Assembly: GCA_002110485.1 (NCBI GenBank)
Contig: MOWL01000056.1
Location: 1 to 25,735, forward strand
Length of the DNA stretch: 25,735 nt
Reading direction: 5' to 3'
Source: Emergomyces orientalis
Taxonomy: Eukaryota > Ascomycota > Eurotiomycetes > Onygenales > Ajellomycetaceae
Part shown: piece by piece, positions 1-8,848 of the stretch
Layout of the letters: each line of letters begins with the position of its first letter
Position numbering within the stretch: position 1 is the stretch's first letter
Notes under the pieces: model-generated
Seen by the model: the letters and a program-made list of their open reading frames with translations, nothing else
Database searches by the model: none
What the model was told of the DNA's origin: nothing
Translations under genes and position numbers: made by a program

Positions 1-1
1 C

Positions 2-2135
2 TGGCGCGAAGATGCTCACCAACAGATGTATAATCAATCTTACCTCCATGCATTGTGCAACAAAACCCATTCTACCAGCCAGGAGATCCTCGTCTACTGC
101 CGTCAATTCCGCGCAGTTGCGAATGCCTCTCATTTGCAAGAATGAATTGCAACAATCTCTTGCTTGTATCTGGTTTCTTCAAGGACTTTCAGAAGGTATT
201 CGTGAAAAAGCTTTCCGCACTGCTGGATTTGATAAGGTTAGTCAATCTGGATGGGAACTGCCGAAGATCTGCGATGCTGTGTCTCAAATGCAGAAGACAA
301 AGGAAGAGATTGCACGAGTTCTGGCACCTGATGTTTTCCCCAACTCTATTCCATCGATGCAGCCGTCTGCTCAGCCCGTGTTTAATCCGCCCACATTGAA
401 TGTGCCTGTGCCGACCGCTTCGGCGATGCCTGCTCCGGATGCGAAAACACAGAATCCGAGTGATAACATTCTTGAGAACCTTGTCAACCGAATGGACGCG
501 TTATCTCTGGCGATCGCTGGCATTCAAAACCAGGGAAACATGCAGCAAAATGTGACTGCTCCAAAGGTTCTTCTTACTCGAGGACGTGATCCTGCATTGG
601 ATTTGCCAAATGTGTCTTACTATGGAACTCAACGTGGACCTGGAGGCCCGTCTCGATCTCGATCTGGAAGCTTTGTTCAATACGATCGACCGCCGATGTC
701 ATGCTGGGGTTGCGGAGATTCAAACCATATGCTTCCAAATTGCTTAGCAATCGGCCGGCTCATCGATCAGGGCAAGATTCATCGGAATATGATTGGAGAA
801 TACTATGAGGGTAATGTGATGAGAAAAGGCCCGAAGATTGCTGTCAACCGACTTGAGCCCCATATTGTTACAATTGAACGACTTTTGAAGCAAATGGCTG
901 CACCGCCGACTGTCCCAACCGCGGATAAACTTCGGAATGATGGTAGTATCCGGGTATTTCCTGACGGATCCCCGATGCCATCGGTGAATGCCGTAAGCAT
1001 ATGTGATATTGGATTTGATAGTGGCCCTGAGGAAGGTGATATGACCGATAGTGAGATGGAGGAGATTGTTAGTGTAATGGCTGCTTCCACTTCTACTGAG
1101 AAGGATAAGGCCTCTTCTATGAATAAAAATCAAGCAACGCTTTCCGGACGAATTGAGAAGGAGAAGAGACTGCCAACAACACATTCTCGGCGCAATGGCA
1201 GGTATTCAGATGGGAAATCAGTTTCTTTTGCTCAAGATGTGATCTCTGCTTCACAGGAAGATGATGAGGATGATAATTCTCAACCTCTCCATGATGAACA
1301 GCTTCAGGGCGGAAGTCCAAAGCTCGGAGACGGTGGAATTGTCCCAGATTCAGAAATGGCAGATGCTCCGCAGATTCAGAAGAAAACTGTTCTCTGCAGG
1401 CCTCGGAAACTCAAAGGGCCAAAGCTTTCTGCAGAAATGAAGAATAAAGACAATATGGCGATCGCGACGCGGCGAATATTTGAGAAGATCATGCGCCAAG
1501 AAATCGGCGGAATTCAGATTAAAGATCTCATGGCATGCTCCACCCAACTCCAGCACATGTTCTTTCAAAATCTTCCCATCGAAGTTCAACAGCATATGAT
1601 TCGGGATGATGCAGCCACCGTTGCCCTGGTTCAACCTGGCACTTCTGTTGCTGAGTATAATCCTCGTTGGAATCTCGTTTCGGTTGGACACATCAAGTTC
1701 ACTGTCGGAATTGGAAAGGGGGAAACTGAGGCGATATTTGATGGAGGTGCGGAAATTAACTGTCTTGTTGAAAGAACTGCGTTAGATCTCGGTCTCATCA
1801 TTCAAAGGGATGCTGTCAAACCTATTCTTGGAGCTGGGGGTCAGCAGAGTGGTGTCATTGGAATCTGCAAGGATGTTCCTGTTCGCCTTGGATCTGTTAT
1901 GGTGCCTCAGACATTCTTCATCATGGAACGCGGTTCTCATGATTGCATTCTCGGCCGACCATATGAAAACGCGACGCGTTTGGCAAGAACTACAGATAAC
2001 AAAGGCGGTGTTCTTGTTCACGTTTTTGATCCGAAGGATGAGAAGAATCAGGTGTCTTTTCTTGGTTATTCTCCCGGCGACCATGGAGATCGAAAGTTAG
2101 ATGATCTTCGTGGCAAAGTGCAGACTTTAAACTAG
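2..2135 (+). CDS. gag: Gag with C-terminal aspartic protease (gypsy1; 5'-partial, frameshifted)
   Basis: Structural polyprotein of the retrotransposon particle. Counting codons from the ATG at 12: CCHC knuckle at residues 231-244 (bases 702-743; C-x2-C-x4-H-x4-C), which binds element RNA; an acidic stretch near 340-357; and a retropepsin-type domain with Asp-Gly-Gly at 577-579 (bases 1740-1748) and an ILGRP motif at 646-650. DGG replaces the usual DS/TG, but the catalytic Asp is present. The ATG at 12 is not the real start: capsid-like sequence runs in the frame of base 2 (containing DAHQQMYNQSYLHALC) until TGA at 143, and resumes in the 12 frame from about 141 (NELQQSLACIWFLQG). One extra base near 140 therefore breaks this copy, or the base is a sequence error. 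The frame ends at TAG 2133-2135, directly after a slippery heptamer. Confidence 0.82.
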   Translation, partial: GAKMLTNRCIINLTSMHCATKPILPARRSSSTAVNSAQLRMPLICKNELQQSLACIWFLQGLSEGIREKAFRTAGFDKVSQSGWELPKICDAVSQMQKTKEEIARVLAPDVFPNSIPSMQPSAQPVFNPPTLNVPVPTASAMPAPDAKTQNPSDNILENLVNRMDALSLAIAGIQNQGNMQQNVTAPKVLLTRGRDPALDLPNVSYYGTQRGPGGPSRSRSGSFVQYDRPPMSCWGCGDSNHMLPNCLAIGRLIDQGKIHRNMIGEYYEGNVMRKGPKIAVNRLEPHIVTIERLLKQMAAPPTVPTADKLRNDGSIRVFPDGSPMPSVNAVSICDIGFDSGPEEGDMTDSEMEEIVSVMAASTSTEKDKASSMNKNQATLSGRIEKEKRLPTTHSRRNGRYSDGKSVSFAQDVISASQEDDEDDNSQPLHDEQLQGGSPKLGDGGIVPDSEMADAPQIQKKTVLCRPRKLKGPKLSAEMKNKDNMAIATRRIFEKIMRQEIGGIQIKDLMACSTQLQHMFFQNLPIEVQQHMIRDDAATVALVQPGTSVAEYNPRWNLVSVGHIKFTVGIGKGETEAIFDGGAEINCLVERTALDLGLIIQRDAVKPILGAGGQQSGVIGICKDVPVRLGSVMVPQTFFIMERGSHDCILGRPYENATRLARTTDNKGGVLVHVFDPKDEKNQVSFLGYSPGDHGDRKLDDLRGKVQTLN

Positions 2136-2203
2136 ATATGCTGAGTCCGATTGATCTTTGCGATGTTGAATGTGGTGGGCAAAGAAATGATATCAGATTC
2201 AGC
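2126..2203 (+). promoter_or_regulatory. Programmed -1 ribosomal frameshift signal at the gag/pol junction
   Basis: In the gag frame the last codons read ACT TTA AAC TAG, so T TTA AAC (2126-2132) is a canonical X XXY YYZ slippery heptamer directly before the stop. A -1 slip enters exactly the Pol frame (CTA GAT ATG...). Seven bases downstream an 8-bp stem can form (GCTGAGTC 2140-2147 with GATTCAGC 2196-2203, one G-U pair), enclosing a perfect 7-bp stem (TCTTTGC 2155-2161 with GCAAAGA 2179-2185). Heptamer, spacer and structure all match the usual design. Folding was done by eye. Confidence 0.8.
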
Positions 2204-5200
2204 GATCGCGATGTGGATAGCGGGGCAAATATTCTGCCGTGTTTTGAAAGCGGTGTGGGTGCGTCAGCCAATCAGACTTTTGGCGGCCCCGGGCCGCCAA
2301 AAGATTCAGCCAATCAGAGAACGCCGCCCCAAAACGCCCGAGAACCTCACAGGTTTTTCCCCGCCATCCTACATCAACAATTTTACCCGTCTACACATTC
2401 ATCTTTTCCTTTCTCTAATTATTCAATATCCGAATCACGCCGTGTTCGTGGTGTGCAGCTTCATGATTTGTCTTTATATGCTTCTTCACGATCTTCTCCT
2501 CGATCGCGCGGTCCAGTCGTTGCGACATTATACAAGCGAAAAGCCGATAAGATTCAACCTCTCGATGTGCCAACTACAGGTGGCGGGATTCCCGGCGGAA
2601 CAGATAAGTGGAGAGAAATTCGCCAACAATGGTTCAAAGACAATGTGATTCCGGAGCAGGATCCGCCTTCGCCCTACGATCATTTCATTACACCCCGTTT
2701 CTCCGATTGCCCGCGAGGTTCGCGACTCACAGAGGAAAGGATCAAGAATCTGCGGATCGGATCGATGCTCACCCCACAGGAACGCGAACTTTTGATTGAG
2801 ATTCTGCTTAGAAGAGAAAAAGCCCTCGCGTGGAGTTTTAAGGATTGCGGAACGCTTGCAAAAGAAGTCTCTCCACCTGTCAAGATTCGCGTTGCTCCGC
2901 ATAAAGCATGGCAAGCGGCAGGATTTCCTATTCCTCGAAAGCTCGTCCCTACAATCATCAATATGCTTCGCGAACGCGTTGATTCTGGAGTTTATGAACA
3001 TTGCCATGGTCCGTATCGAAATAAGTGGTTCCTCGTCAAGAAGAAAGAAGCTGGGAAATATCGCATTGTCAACGCGTGCATGGACATGAACGCTGTCACT
3101 ATTCGCGATGCGTATATTCCACCTAGTGCGGACGCGTTTGCTGAGGATTTCGCGGGAATGAAGATAACGAGCATGATGGATTTCTTTTCTGGATATGATC
3201 AAGTTCCTTTACACGAAGACAGCCGAGATATGACAGCTTTCCTTACCCCGATCGGGTTGCTTCGTCAGACAGCACTGCCACAAGGCGCGACGAATTCTAT
3301 TGCGCAGTTCTGCCGAATCATGGCACGCATTCTTCGATCGAACATACCGCATCAAGCAGACAATTTTATGGATGATATTGGTGTGAAAGGCCCGCGGACG
3401 CGTTACAATGATGAAGAAGTGATGCCAGGTATTCGGAAATTTGTCCTGGAGCATCTGCAAAACTTAGATGCCACCCTCATCAGCATAGAACTCGCGGACA
3501 CGTGTATCCAGGTTGGAAAGTCAGAATTCGCCTGCTCCGGTATGGTTCTAGTCGGATATGTTGTGGATGCTGACGGCAGGCGCCCCGAAGCTGCGAAAAT
3601 CGTCAAAATCGTTGAGTGGCCGGATCCGACAGATGTCACGGGTGCCCGAGCTTTCTTAGGTGTTTGCGTTTACTATAGAATATGGATTCCGAATTTCGCT
3701 ATCATTTCTATACCTATCTATATTCTATTCAAGAAGAACATTCCTTTTACCTGGGGTCTTGAACAAGTGAATGCAATGGCAATTTTGAAGAATGCCCTGA
3801 CAACTGCCCCTGCACTTTGCTGCATTGATTATTCTGAAGATGCCGGTGATATCGTGATGGCCACGGATGCCTGTCTTGAAGGATGGGGTGGAACGCTCAG
3901 CCAACGGGATAAATTGAATGGAAAGCTACACCCTTGCCGATATGAGAGCGGAATCTGGAGCCCCGCCGAAGCAAAATATGATGCAGGAAAGCGAGAATGC
4001 CGCGCTGTGCTCAAGATGCTAAAGAAATGCCGTTATTACCTGTATGGCGTTCACTTTATTCTGGAAACCGACGCGAAGACTCTAGTGGCACAGCTCAATC
4101 GATCTGCCACTGACCTGCCTGGTGCTCTCGTTACTGGCTGGCTTGCCTGGATTCGGATGTTTGATTTCGAAGTTCGACATGTGCCTGGTCGGAAGCATAC
4201 TGCTGCAGATGGGCTATCTCGTCGACCTCCTGCTGAGGGTGAGGTTCCTGAGGATCAAGATATCGATGATTTCATAGATGCAGAACTCAACTATATTAGT
4301 GTTGCATCTTTGACGGTTCCTGATTTCGATGTCAGCGGCGTGGATGCTTCCGAGTCATCGGGTGTGCGTGTTCTTTCGCCTGATTATTCTGATCGCAGCG
4401 AATCAATTGCGAGGTTTCTCACCACCATGAAGCGGCCGGATGATATACCACGTTCCGTCTTTTCTAAATGGCGCAAGCATGCACTTCGATATATCGTCCA
4501 AGGTCAACATCTATTCCGACGATCAGGCAAGGGAATTCCTCTGAGACGCGTGGTTGATAACTCATCTGAGCAAAAGGATATCGTTGCTCGGATGCATGAT
4601 GAATCTGGTCATAAGGGCCGCGAGGCCACAAACCACAAGATCACGCAGCGATATTGGTGGGAAGGTATCTGGAAAGCCGTCAAGAATTATTGCAAAAGCT
4701 GCACAGTGTGCCAGCTGAGGGATGGCGCTCGCTTGGAAGAACCACTATATCCAACAAGCCGCAATTATCTATGGGACAAGTGGTGTATCGATGTTGTCAA
4801 GTTTCCGAAGAACCGAGGCAAGCGATGTGCTGTTATTGCTCGGAATGATCTCACTGGCTGGGTGGAAGGCCGCCCTCTCGCTCGTGGAACAGCTGAGAAC
4901 GTGGCGCAATTCATCTATGAGAATATCATTTGCCGACACGGCTGCTTTCGGGAATTAGTGTGTGATGGCGGGCCGGAGAATCAAAAATGGACTAAGATTC
5001 TCACCGCCAAATATCGTGTTAATCAAATAACCATCTCACCATACAATGCGAAGGCTAATGGCATGGTCGAACGCGGTCACCGCCCGATATCCGATGCGCT
5101 TTCAAAGCTAGCTGCAGATGGAAGAAGCTGGGTTAATCATTTCCATTCTGCGCTATGGGCAGATCGCGTCACCATTCGGCAATCTACTGGTGAAACCCCG

Positions 5201-5797
5201 TTCCGCCTGCAATATGGCTACGATGCTATCCTTCCAATAGAGCTTGACGTTCCAACTTGGCAAACACTTCCCTGGCAGACAGTGCAATCCCGTGCTGATT
5301 TGATATATATGCGTATTCGACAATTGGAAAAGAGAGATGAAGATCTGGAGGAGGCCGCTCATCACCTGCGCCGTGCGAGAGAGAAGAACCGAGATCTATT
5401 TGATGAAACTAAGCAATTAGTCCGAGAACCATTGCAGATAAGTGATTTGGTGCTTTTGCATGATACCAAGCTAGAAACGTCCTATTCTGCCAAGCTCAAC
5501 TTCCGATGGCTGGGCCCGTATCGAATCCGAGAAGCAAACCATGAGAAAGGGACCTATCATCTGGAAGAGCTGGATGGTTCGCCGTTTCGAAATACTACTG
5601 CAGGTAATAGGTTAAAAAGGTTCTATCTCCGAGACAATCAAATGCCGGTTGCAGAGAATAATATCAATGAAGCAAATGATATTGAAGAGGAAGAGGTGGA
5701 TATGCAAGATACTGATAAGAAGAATTCTTTGAGGGGGGGTCAGGATGACTTGCAGTCATGGATCCCTCATGGTAAGGAGTTTGCAGTCATTATCTGA
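2138..5797 (+). CDS. pol: Pol: reverse transcriptase, RNase H, integrase (gypsy1)
   Basis: Replication and insertion enzymes of gypsy1, probably made as a Gag-Pol fusion by -1 frameshifting, since the frame is already open from 2126; the ATG at 2138 need not be used. Residues from 2138: about 1-150 have no recognisable domain and cover a CCAAT/palindrome DNA module; RT has LPQG at 380-383 and the catalytic FMDD at 410-413 (Phe replaces the usual Tyr); RNase H has a TD...W core with Asp577 and a late HVPG...AADGLSRR region with Asp691; the integrase zinc site is H820, H825, C855, C858; the integrase core is D885, D943, E978 with 34 residues between the last two; a GPY module (WLGPYRI) sits at 1126-1128. 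I see no chromodomain after it. All catalytic residues are present. Confidence 0.93.
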   Translation: MLSPIDLCDVECGGQRNDIRFSDRDVDSGANILPCFESGVGASANQTFGGPGPPKDSANQRTPPQNAREPHRFFPAILHQQFYPSTHSSFPFSNYSISESRRVRGVQLHDLSLYASSRSSPRSRGPVVATLYKRKADKIQPLDVPTTGGGIPGGTDKWREIRQQWFKDNVIPEQDPPSPYDHFITPRFSDCPRGSRLTEERIKNLRIGSMLTPQERELLIEILLRREKALAWSFKDCGTLAKEVSPPVKIRVAPHKAWQAAGFPIPRKLVPTIINMLRERVDSGVYEHCHGPYRNKWFLVKKKEAGKYRIVNACMDMNAVTIRDAYIPPSADAFAEDFAGMKITSMMDFFSGYDQVPLHEDSRDMTAFLTPIGLLRQTALPQGATNSIAQFCRIMARILRSNIPHQADNFMDDIGVKGPRTRYNDEEVMPGIRKFVLEHLQNLDATLISIELADTCIQVGKSEFACSGMVLVGYVVDADGRRPEAAKIVKIVEWPDPTDVTGARAFLGVCVYYRIWIPNFAIISIPIYILFKKNIPFTWGLEQVNAMAILKNALTTAPALCCIDYSEDAGDIVMATDACLEGWGGTLSQRDKLNGKLHPCRYESGIWSPAEAKYDAGKRECRAVLKMLKKCRYYLYGVHFILETDAKTLVAQLNRSATDLPGALVTGWLAWIRMFDFEVRHVPGRKHTAADGLSRRPPAEGEVPEDQDIDDFIDAELNYISVASLTVPDFDVSGVDASESSGVRVLSPDYSDRSESIARFLTTMKRPDDIPRSVFSKWRKHALRYIVQGQHLFRRSGKGIPLRRVVDNSSEQKDIVARMHDESGHKGREATNHKITQRYWWEGIWKAVKNYCKSCTVCQLRDGARLEEPLYPTSRNYLWDKWCIDVVKFPKNRGKRCAVIARNDLTGWVEGRPLARGTAENVAQFIYENIICRHGCFRELVCDGGPENQKWTKILTAKYRVNQITISPYNAKANGMVERGHRPISDALSKLAADGRSWVNHFHSALWADRVTIRQSTGETPFRLQYGYDAILPIELDVPTWQTLPWQTVQSRADLIYMRIRQLEKRDEDLEEAAHHLRRAREKNRDLFDETKQLVREPLQISDLVLLHDTKLETSYSAKLNFRWLGPYRIREANHEKGTYHLEELDGSPFRNTTAGNRLKRFYLRDNQMPVAENNINEANDIEEEEVDMQDTDKKNSLRGGQDDLQSWIPHGKEFAVII
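2264..2316 (+). repeat. CCAAT-flanked GC palindrome, copy A
   Basis: A 27-bp near-perfect palindrome (13-bp arms CTTTTGGCGGCCC 2277-2289 and 2291-2303 around one C) is flanked on both sides by CAGCCAATCA, a CCAAT-box-like sequence. It lies inside the low-complexity start of Pol. The same arrangement recurs just after ORF3 (8860-8908). A binding site for a CCAAT-type factor or an internal promoter is possible; the function is inferred. Confidence 0.6.
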
Positions 5798-6217
5798 CTG
5801 CTGTTTTTCTTTGTATAATGATTTCCTTGTTGTTGTTTTCTTCATTCAAGTTGCTGTTTTCTTAGTCTCTATTTTTCATGATTCTGCTTCTTTCTTGCAT
5901 GTTTTTCATGCATCATATCAGTTCCTTCTAATTTTAATCTCTTGATATTGTCTTTTCTTTGTTTTGTTTACTTTCTCTTTGATATTCAATTCTCTGGGTC
6001 AGATTGAAGCTGGCAGTGAATTTTATGAACTGCTGTCACCCTCGCTGCATGTTGACTGCTTTTCACATTATCTTCCAAAATTCACCTTGAGGAAGTATTA
6101 TATTATTGACCTGCTCTGCCCAGATAATCATTTTTCTTTTTCAAATTGGCATTCAAGTCTCTTTTTCTATTTTTAATTCATTGATTTTTCCCTATATTTC
6201 CTTATTTCATTACAAAG
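5798..6217 (+). promoter_or_regulatory. CT-rich intergenic leader between pol and ORF3
   Basis: About 420 bases with no gene, strongly T/C-rich on the plus strand, ending just upstream of the ORF3 start in the context ACAAAGATGTCG. Pyrimidine-rich stretches before a start codon are typical of fungal promoters and leaders, so ORF3 may be expressed from its own mRNA. It holds a 6-bp hairpin TGCATG-T5-CATGCA (5896-5912). An 18-base string at 5986-6003 is repeated exactly inside ORF3 (6330-6347). No clear TATA box was identified. Confidence 0.4.
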
Positions 6218-8848
6218 ATGTCGAACCCCTCTAGCCAACACACTCTGGTACCGAGACCAGCGAGCCAGCTCGCTCTTGTGACATATGATAACCATGTTTT
6301 TCATACGGCGATGGAGCTGCAAGCTTATGTCAATTCTCTGGGTCAGAATCCGCAGGTTCGCTACCAAGCACAATGTGAGATCGGTAATCTACTCATGGGG
6401 CGCCATGAGGCGGCTCAAGATGAGGTTGCCGCATTCTATGAGTGGATAAGAAATGATGGATCCTGGCGCCAGGTGGTGGCCCAGCAAGCATTTGATAACC
6501 AGACGGCGGAGCTTCAACGAGTTGCTGCTCAGGTAGCTGAACGGCGCGATCGCTGCGCCATAGCATATACTACATGCACCAGGATGTGGGGAAAAGTTCG
6601 CGTGGATTCGTTCTGGCATATCATGACTTCAGAGCGGATGCAACGCGCCTGTCAAACCCTGGCCCTACATCACGAATATGCTTCTGCAATCGGCCGGATC
6701 AATCAAGCAATGTGGGCTCGCATCACTCAGCCACCTCGACGAGGAGTTAAGCGATATAAGACGATCATGTTGGCAGATATCGAAGCAGCGGCCGATTCCA
6801 ATTTTATTGGCCAAGAGATCACACAAGGAAATCTTCAAGCTGCAGGTCTTATCTTTGGTCCTGGCGGAATTCTCACTGAAGATTCTATGACAGTTGCTTC
6901 ACCCCAGCCTCAAGAACGTGTCCTATCCCCTCCCGATCAACATATGACTGGCCAGTCTCCTCTACCTTCTCCCCGTGTGTTGAACGTGATACGCCCCAGT
7001 GCACCCTCGCTTGGATCTCCTCAAGGTTCTATACATAGTCCTCCTGTGCGTACTTCTCGCCGCGTCTCCGGCCAATCCTTGCTTTCGGACGTCAGCAGCC
7101 TGTCTGCAGCCTTGTCAGACACCCATCTTGCTGAACTTCTCAGCCCTGACCAAGTTGCGGAATTTGAGAATATGGGGGTTGATCAAGATAGCCCTGCTTT
7201 GGTAGAGGCAACTGACAAGCAGCATACAACAGTGAACAGAGGATGCCGGTGTTCTCCCTATGTCCCTGTGGATGTGAAAGCGCAGCTTAGAGATGCAAAG
7301 AAGATAGAAGAATGTCAGCTGGTGCATCTTCTGGACAAGATAGCCAGGCTTCCGCGACAAGGCTTGACTATATGCTATCTGCATTCAGTAAATCTCGGCA
7401 GCAAGATTGGACTCCTTACATGTGATCTTGACCATGCGGGGCTGATAAAGAGAATCGGGCTTGTGGTGAATAATCGCCAGAATCTTGGGCGGATGCGAGC
7501 TGCTGATGACACATATCATTTCTTCCGCCTTGATCGCCGACCTCCTCGCCCCGAAGATATGCTACAGGTATATCGAATGCGCCATAATCGCCTACCGCCG
7601 GTTACATCATCAAATTGGGAACAAACACTGGCCCGACTTGCTTTTCTTGATTTCAATTCCAGTGCAGCTTTTCAGCAATGGAAGAAGGATGGTTCCGTCA
7701 TCCTGCCAATATTTAGATGGATGAACGCGATGAAGGCGGCAGGGGTCAACAATAATTACAACACCCTGGCGAAGGTTGCCACAGTCGAATGGAGCATGTA
7801 CAGGTTCCATCAGCGAAAAGATAAGAAGACCTGGGGGTGGCTCCGAACAATGTTGCACGGGATTGTTCAACAGATCGTCCGTCAAGATCCACTGTATTAT
7901 GTGTGGTATGTTGCTCTCCGCCCCGATCATCGCACGCACCTGATTTCCTATCCCTATTATGCAAAATACGCCTTGTCTGGGGATAGCACTTACTTCCGCC
8001 ATATTGATGTCAATATTAAACGCCTGGCGGAGGAAAATCATGGAGCGAATATGATTCAGGGATCAGTCTCTTTCAGCGACGAAGATGGGAGGAATTGCAC
8101 CACCATAGTCCCGGGAATGCATCAAAATATTCAAGAATGGAACAGACGTCTGCGTGCTCGCAATCTCCCGAATGGTGGAATTGTTCAAGAGGTGACATCT
8201 GAGATGCTCACCAACAAGGATCTCAACGACTTCAGAACGCAGTGGACGACTGTCCCATGCAAGCAAGGCGATGCTCGAATAACCATGCCGCATCTTCCTC
8301 ATGGAAGCACCGGGCCTGCTACTAAGGAACGCAAGACAATGCTGCCGTGGTATGTTGGAATTCAGGATGACGGGCACTCTCTTGAAGTCCCTGAAAGCGG
8401 ATCGTGGGAGCAGCTCTCCCGAGCACATCGCGATTTGGTTGCCGGGCCGTCAACACCCTCTGGCCTTTCGGTATTATATGGAAGTATTCCATATCGGTAC
8501 CCTGCTGCTGTTCCAGTCACGGGTCTTGGAGCGATTTCGGATGCTCTGGTGGGTCGACGGAAGTGGGATGACCCTATGGTCAGGCACGAGCAAGATATTC
8601 TCTTCAACGGCAAGGGCAGTTCGCCGCAAGAATACATTGAGGAGTGGCGCAAGAGAGCGGTCACCGAAGGGATCCGGTGTTTCGAGATCATGATGGCTAC
8701 AGAGGAGGAATTATTTGGAGAACGTAGCTGTTTCTATTGTCTGAAGAGGAACATCCCCCTCGCCTCAATTGAGGGAGATCGCGCTGTCGCCGAGGGCGAG
8801 GCTATGCAGATTCCGGTGCATGGCCGCGAGAATGCGCCCGCCGAATAG
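6218..8848 (+). CDS. ORF3: putative 2-oxoglutarate/Fe(II)-dependent dioxygenase carried by gypsy1
   Basis: An uninterrupted 876-residue protein in the position where some retroelements carry env; I see no signal peptide or membrane segment. The C-terminal half shows the motif set of the double-stranded beta-helix 2OG/Fe(II) oxygenases, closest in layout to the phytanoyl-CoA-hydroxylase (PhyH) type: His595-x-Asp597 (YFRHIDVN), then SFSDEDGRNCTTIVPGMH ending at His635 (compare the PhyH pattern 'D..NG....PGSH'), then QGDARITMPHLPHGS with distal His695, and Arg705 ten residues later, where the 2OG-binding Arg is expected. Residues 1-200 look helical and partly coiled-coil; about 230-330 is Pro/Ser-rich linker; 340-540 is unassigned, with a CRC near 347; a C-x2-C (CFYC) lies near residue 842. 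Motifs seen; enzyme class inferred; substrate unknown. A nucleic-acid demethylase or hydroxylase that counters silencing is a hypothesis only. Confidence 0.68.
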   Translation: MSNPSSQHTLVPRPASQLALVTYDNHVFHTAMELQAYVNSLGQNPQVRYQAQCEIGNLLMGRHEAAQDEVAAFYEWIRNDGSWRQVVAQQAFDNQTAELQRVAAQVAERRDRCAIAYTTCTRMWGKVRVDSFWHIMTSERMQRACQTLALHHEYASAIGRINQAMWARITQPPRRGVKRYKTIMLADIEAAADSNFIGQEITQGNLQAAGLIFGPGGILTEDSMTVASPQPQERVLSPPDQHMTGQSPLPSPRVLNVIRPSAPSLGSPQGSIHSPPVRTSRRVSGQSLLSDVSSLSAALSDTHLAELLSPDQVAEFENMGVDQDSPALVEATDKQHTTVNRGCRCSPYVPVDVKAQLRDAKKIEECQLVHLLDKIARLPRQGLTICYLHSVNLGSKIGLLTCDLDHAGLIKRIGLVVNNRQNLGRMRAADDTYHFFRLDRRPPRPEDMLQVYRMRHNRLPPVTSSNWEQTLARLAFLDFNSSAAFQQWKKDGSVILPIFRWMNAMKAAGVNNNYNTLAKVATVEWSMYRFHQRKDKKTWGWLRTMLHGIVQQIVRQDPLYYVWYVALRPDHRTHLISYPYYAKYALSGDSTYFRHIDVNIKRLAEENHGANMIQGSVSFSDEDGRNCTTIVPGMHQNIQEWNRRLRARNLPNGGIVQEVTSEMLTNKDLNDFRTQWTTVPCKQGDARITMPHLPHGSTGPATKERKTMLPWYVGIQDDGHSLEVPESGSWEQLSRAHRDLVAGPSTPSGLSVLYGSIPYRYPAAVPVTGLGAISDALVGRRKWDDPMVRHEQDILFNGKGSSPQEYIEEWRKRAVTEGIRCFEIMMATEEELFGERSCFYCLKRNIPLASIEGDRAVAEGEAMQIPVHGRENAPAE

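Noticed and set aside
55..399. 114-codon ORF near the window start, and other overlapping frames of gypsy1
   Set aside because: Shadow frames; the coding signal in this stretch follows the frame of base 2 and then that of base 12.
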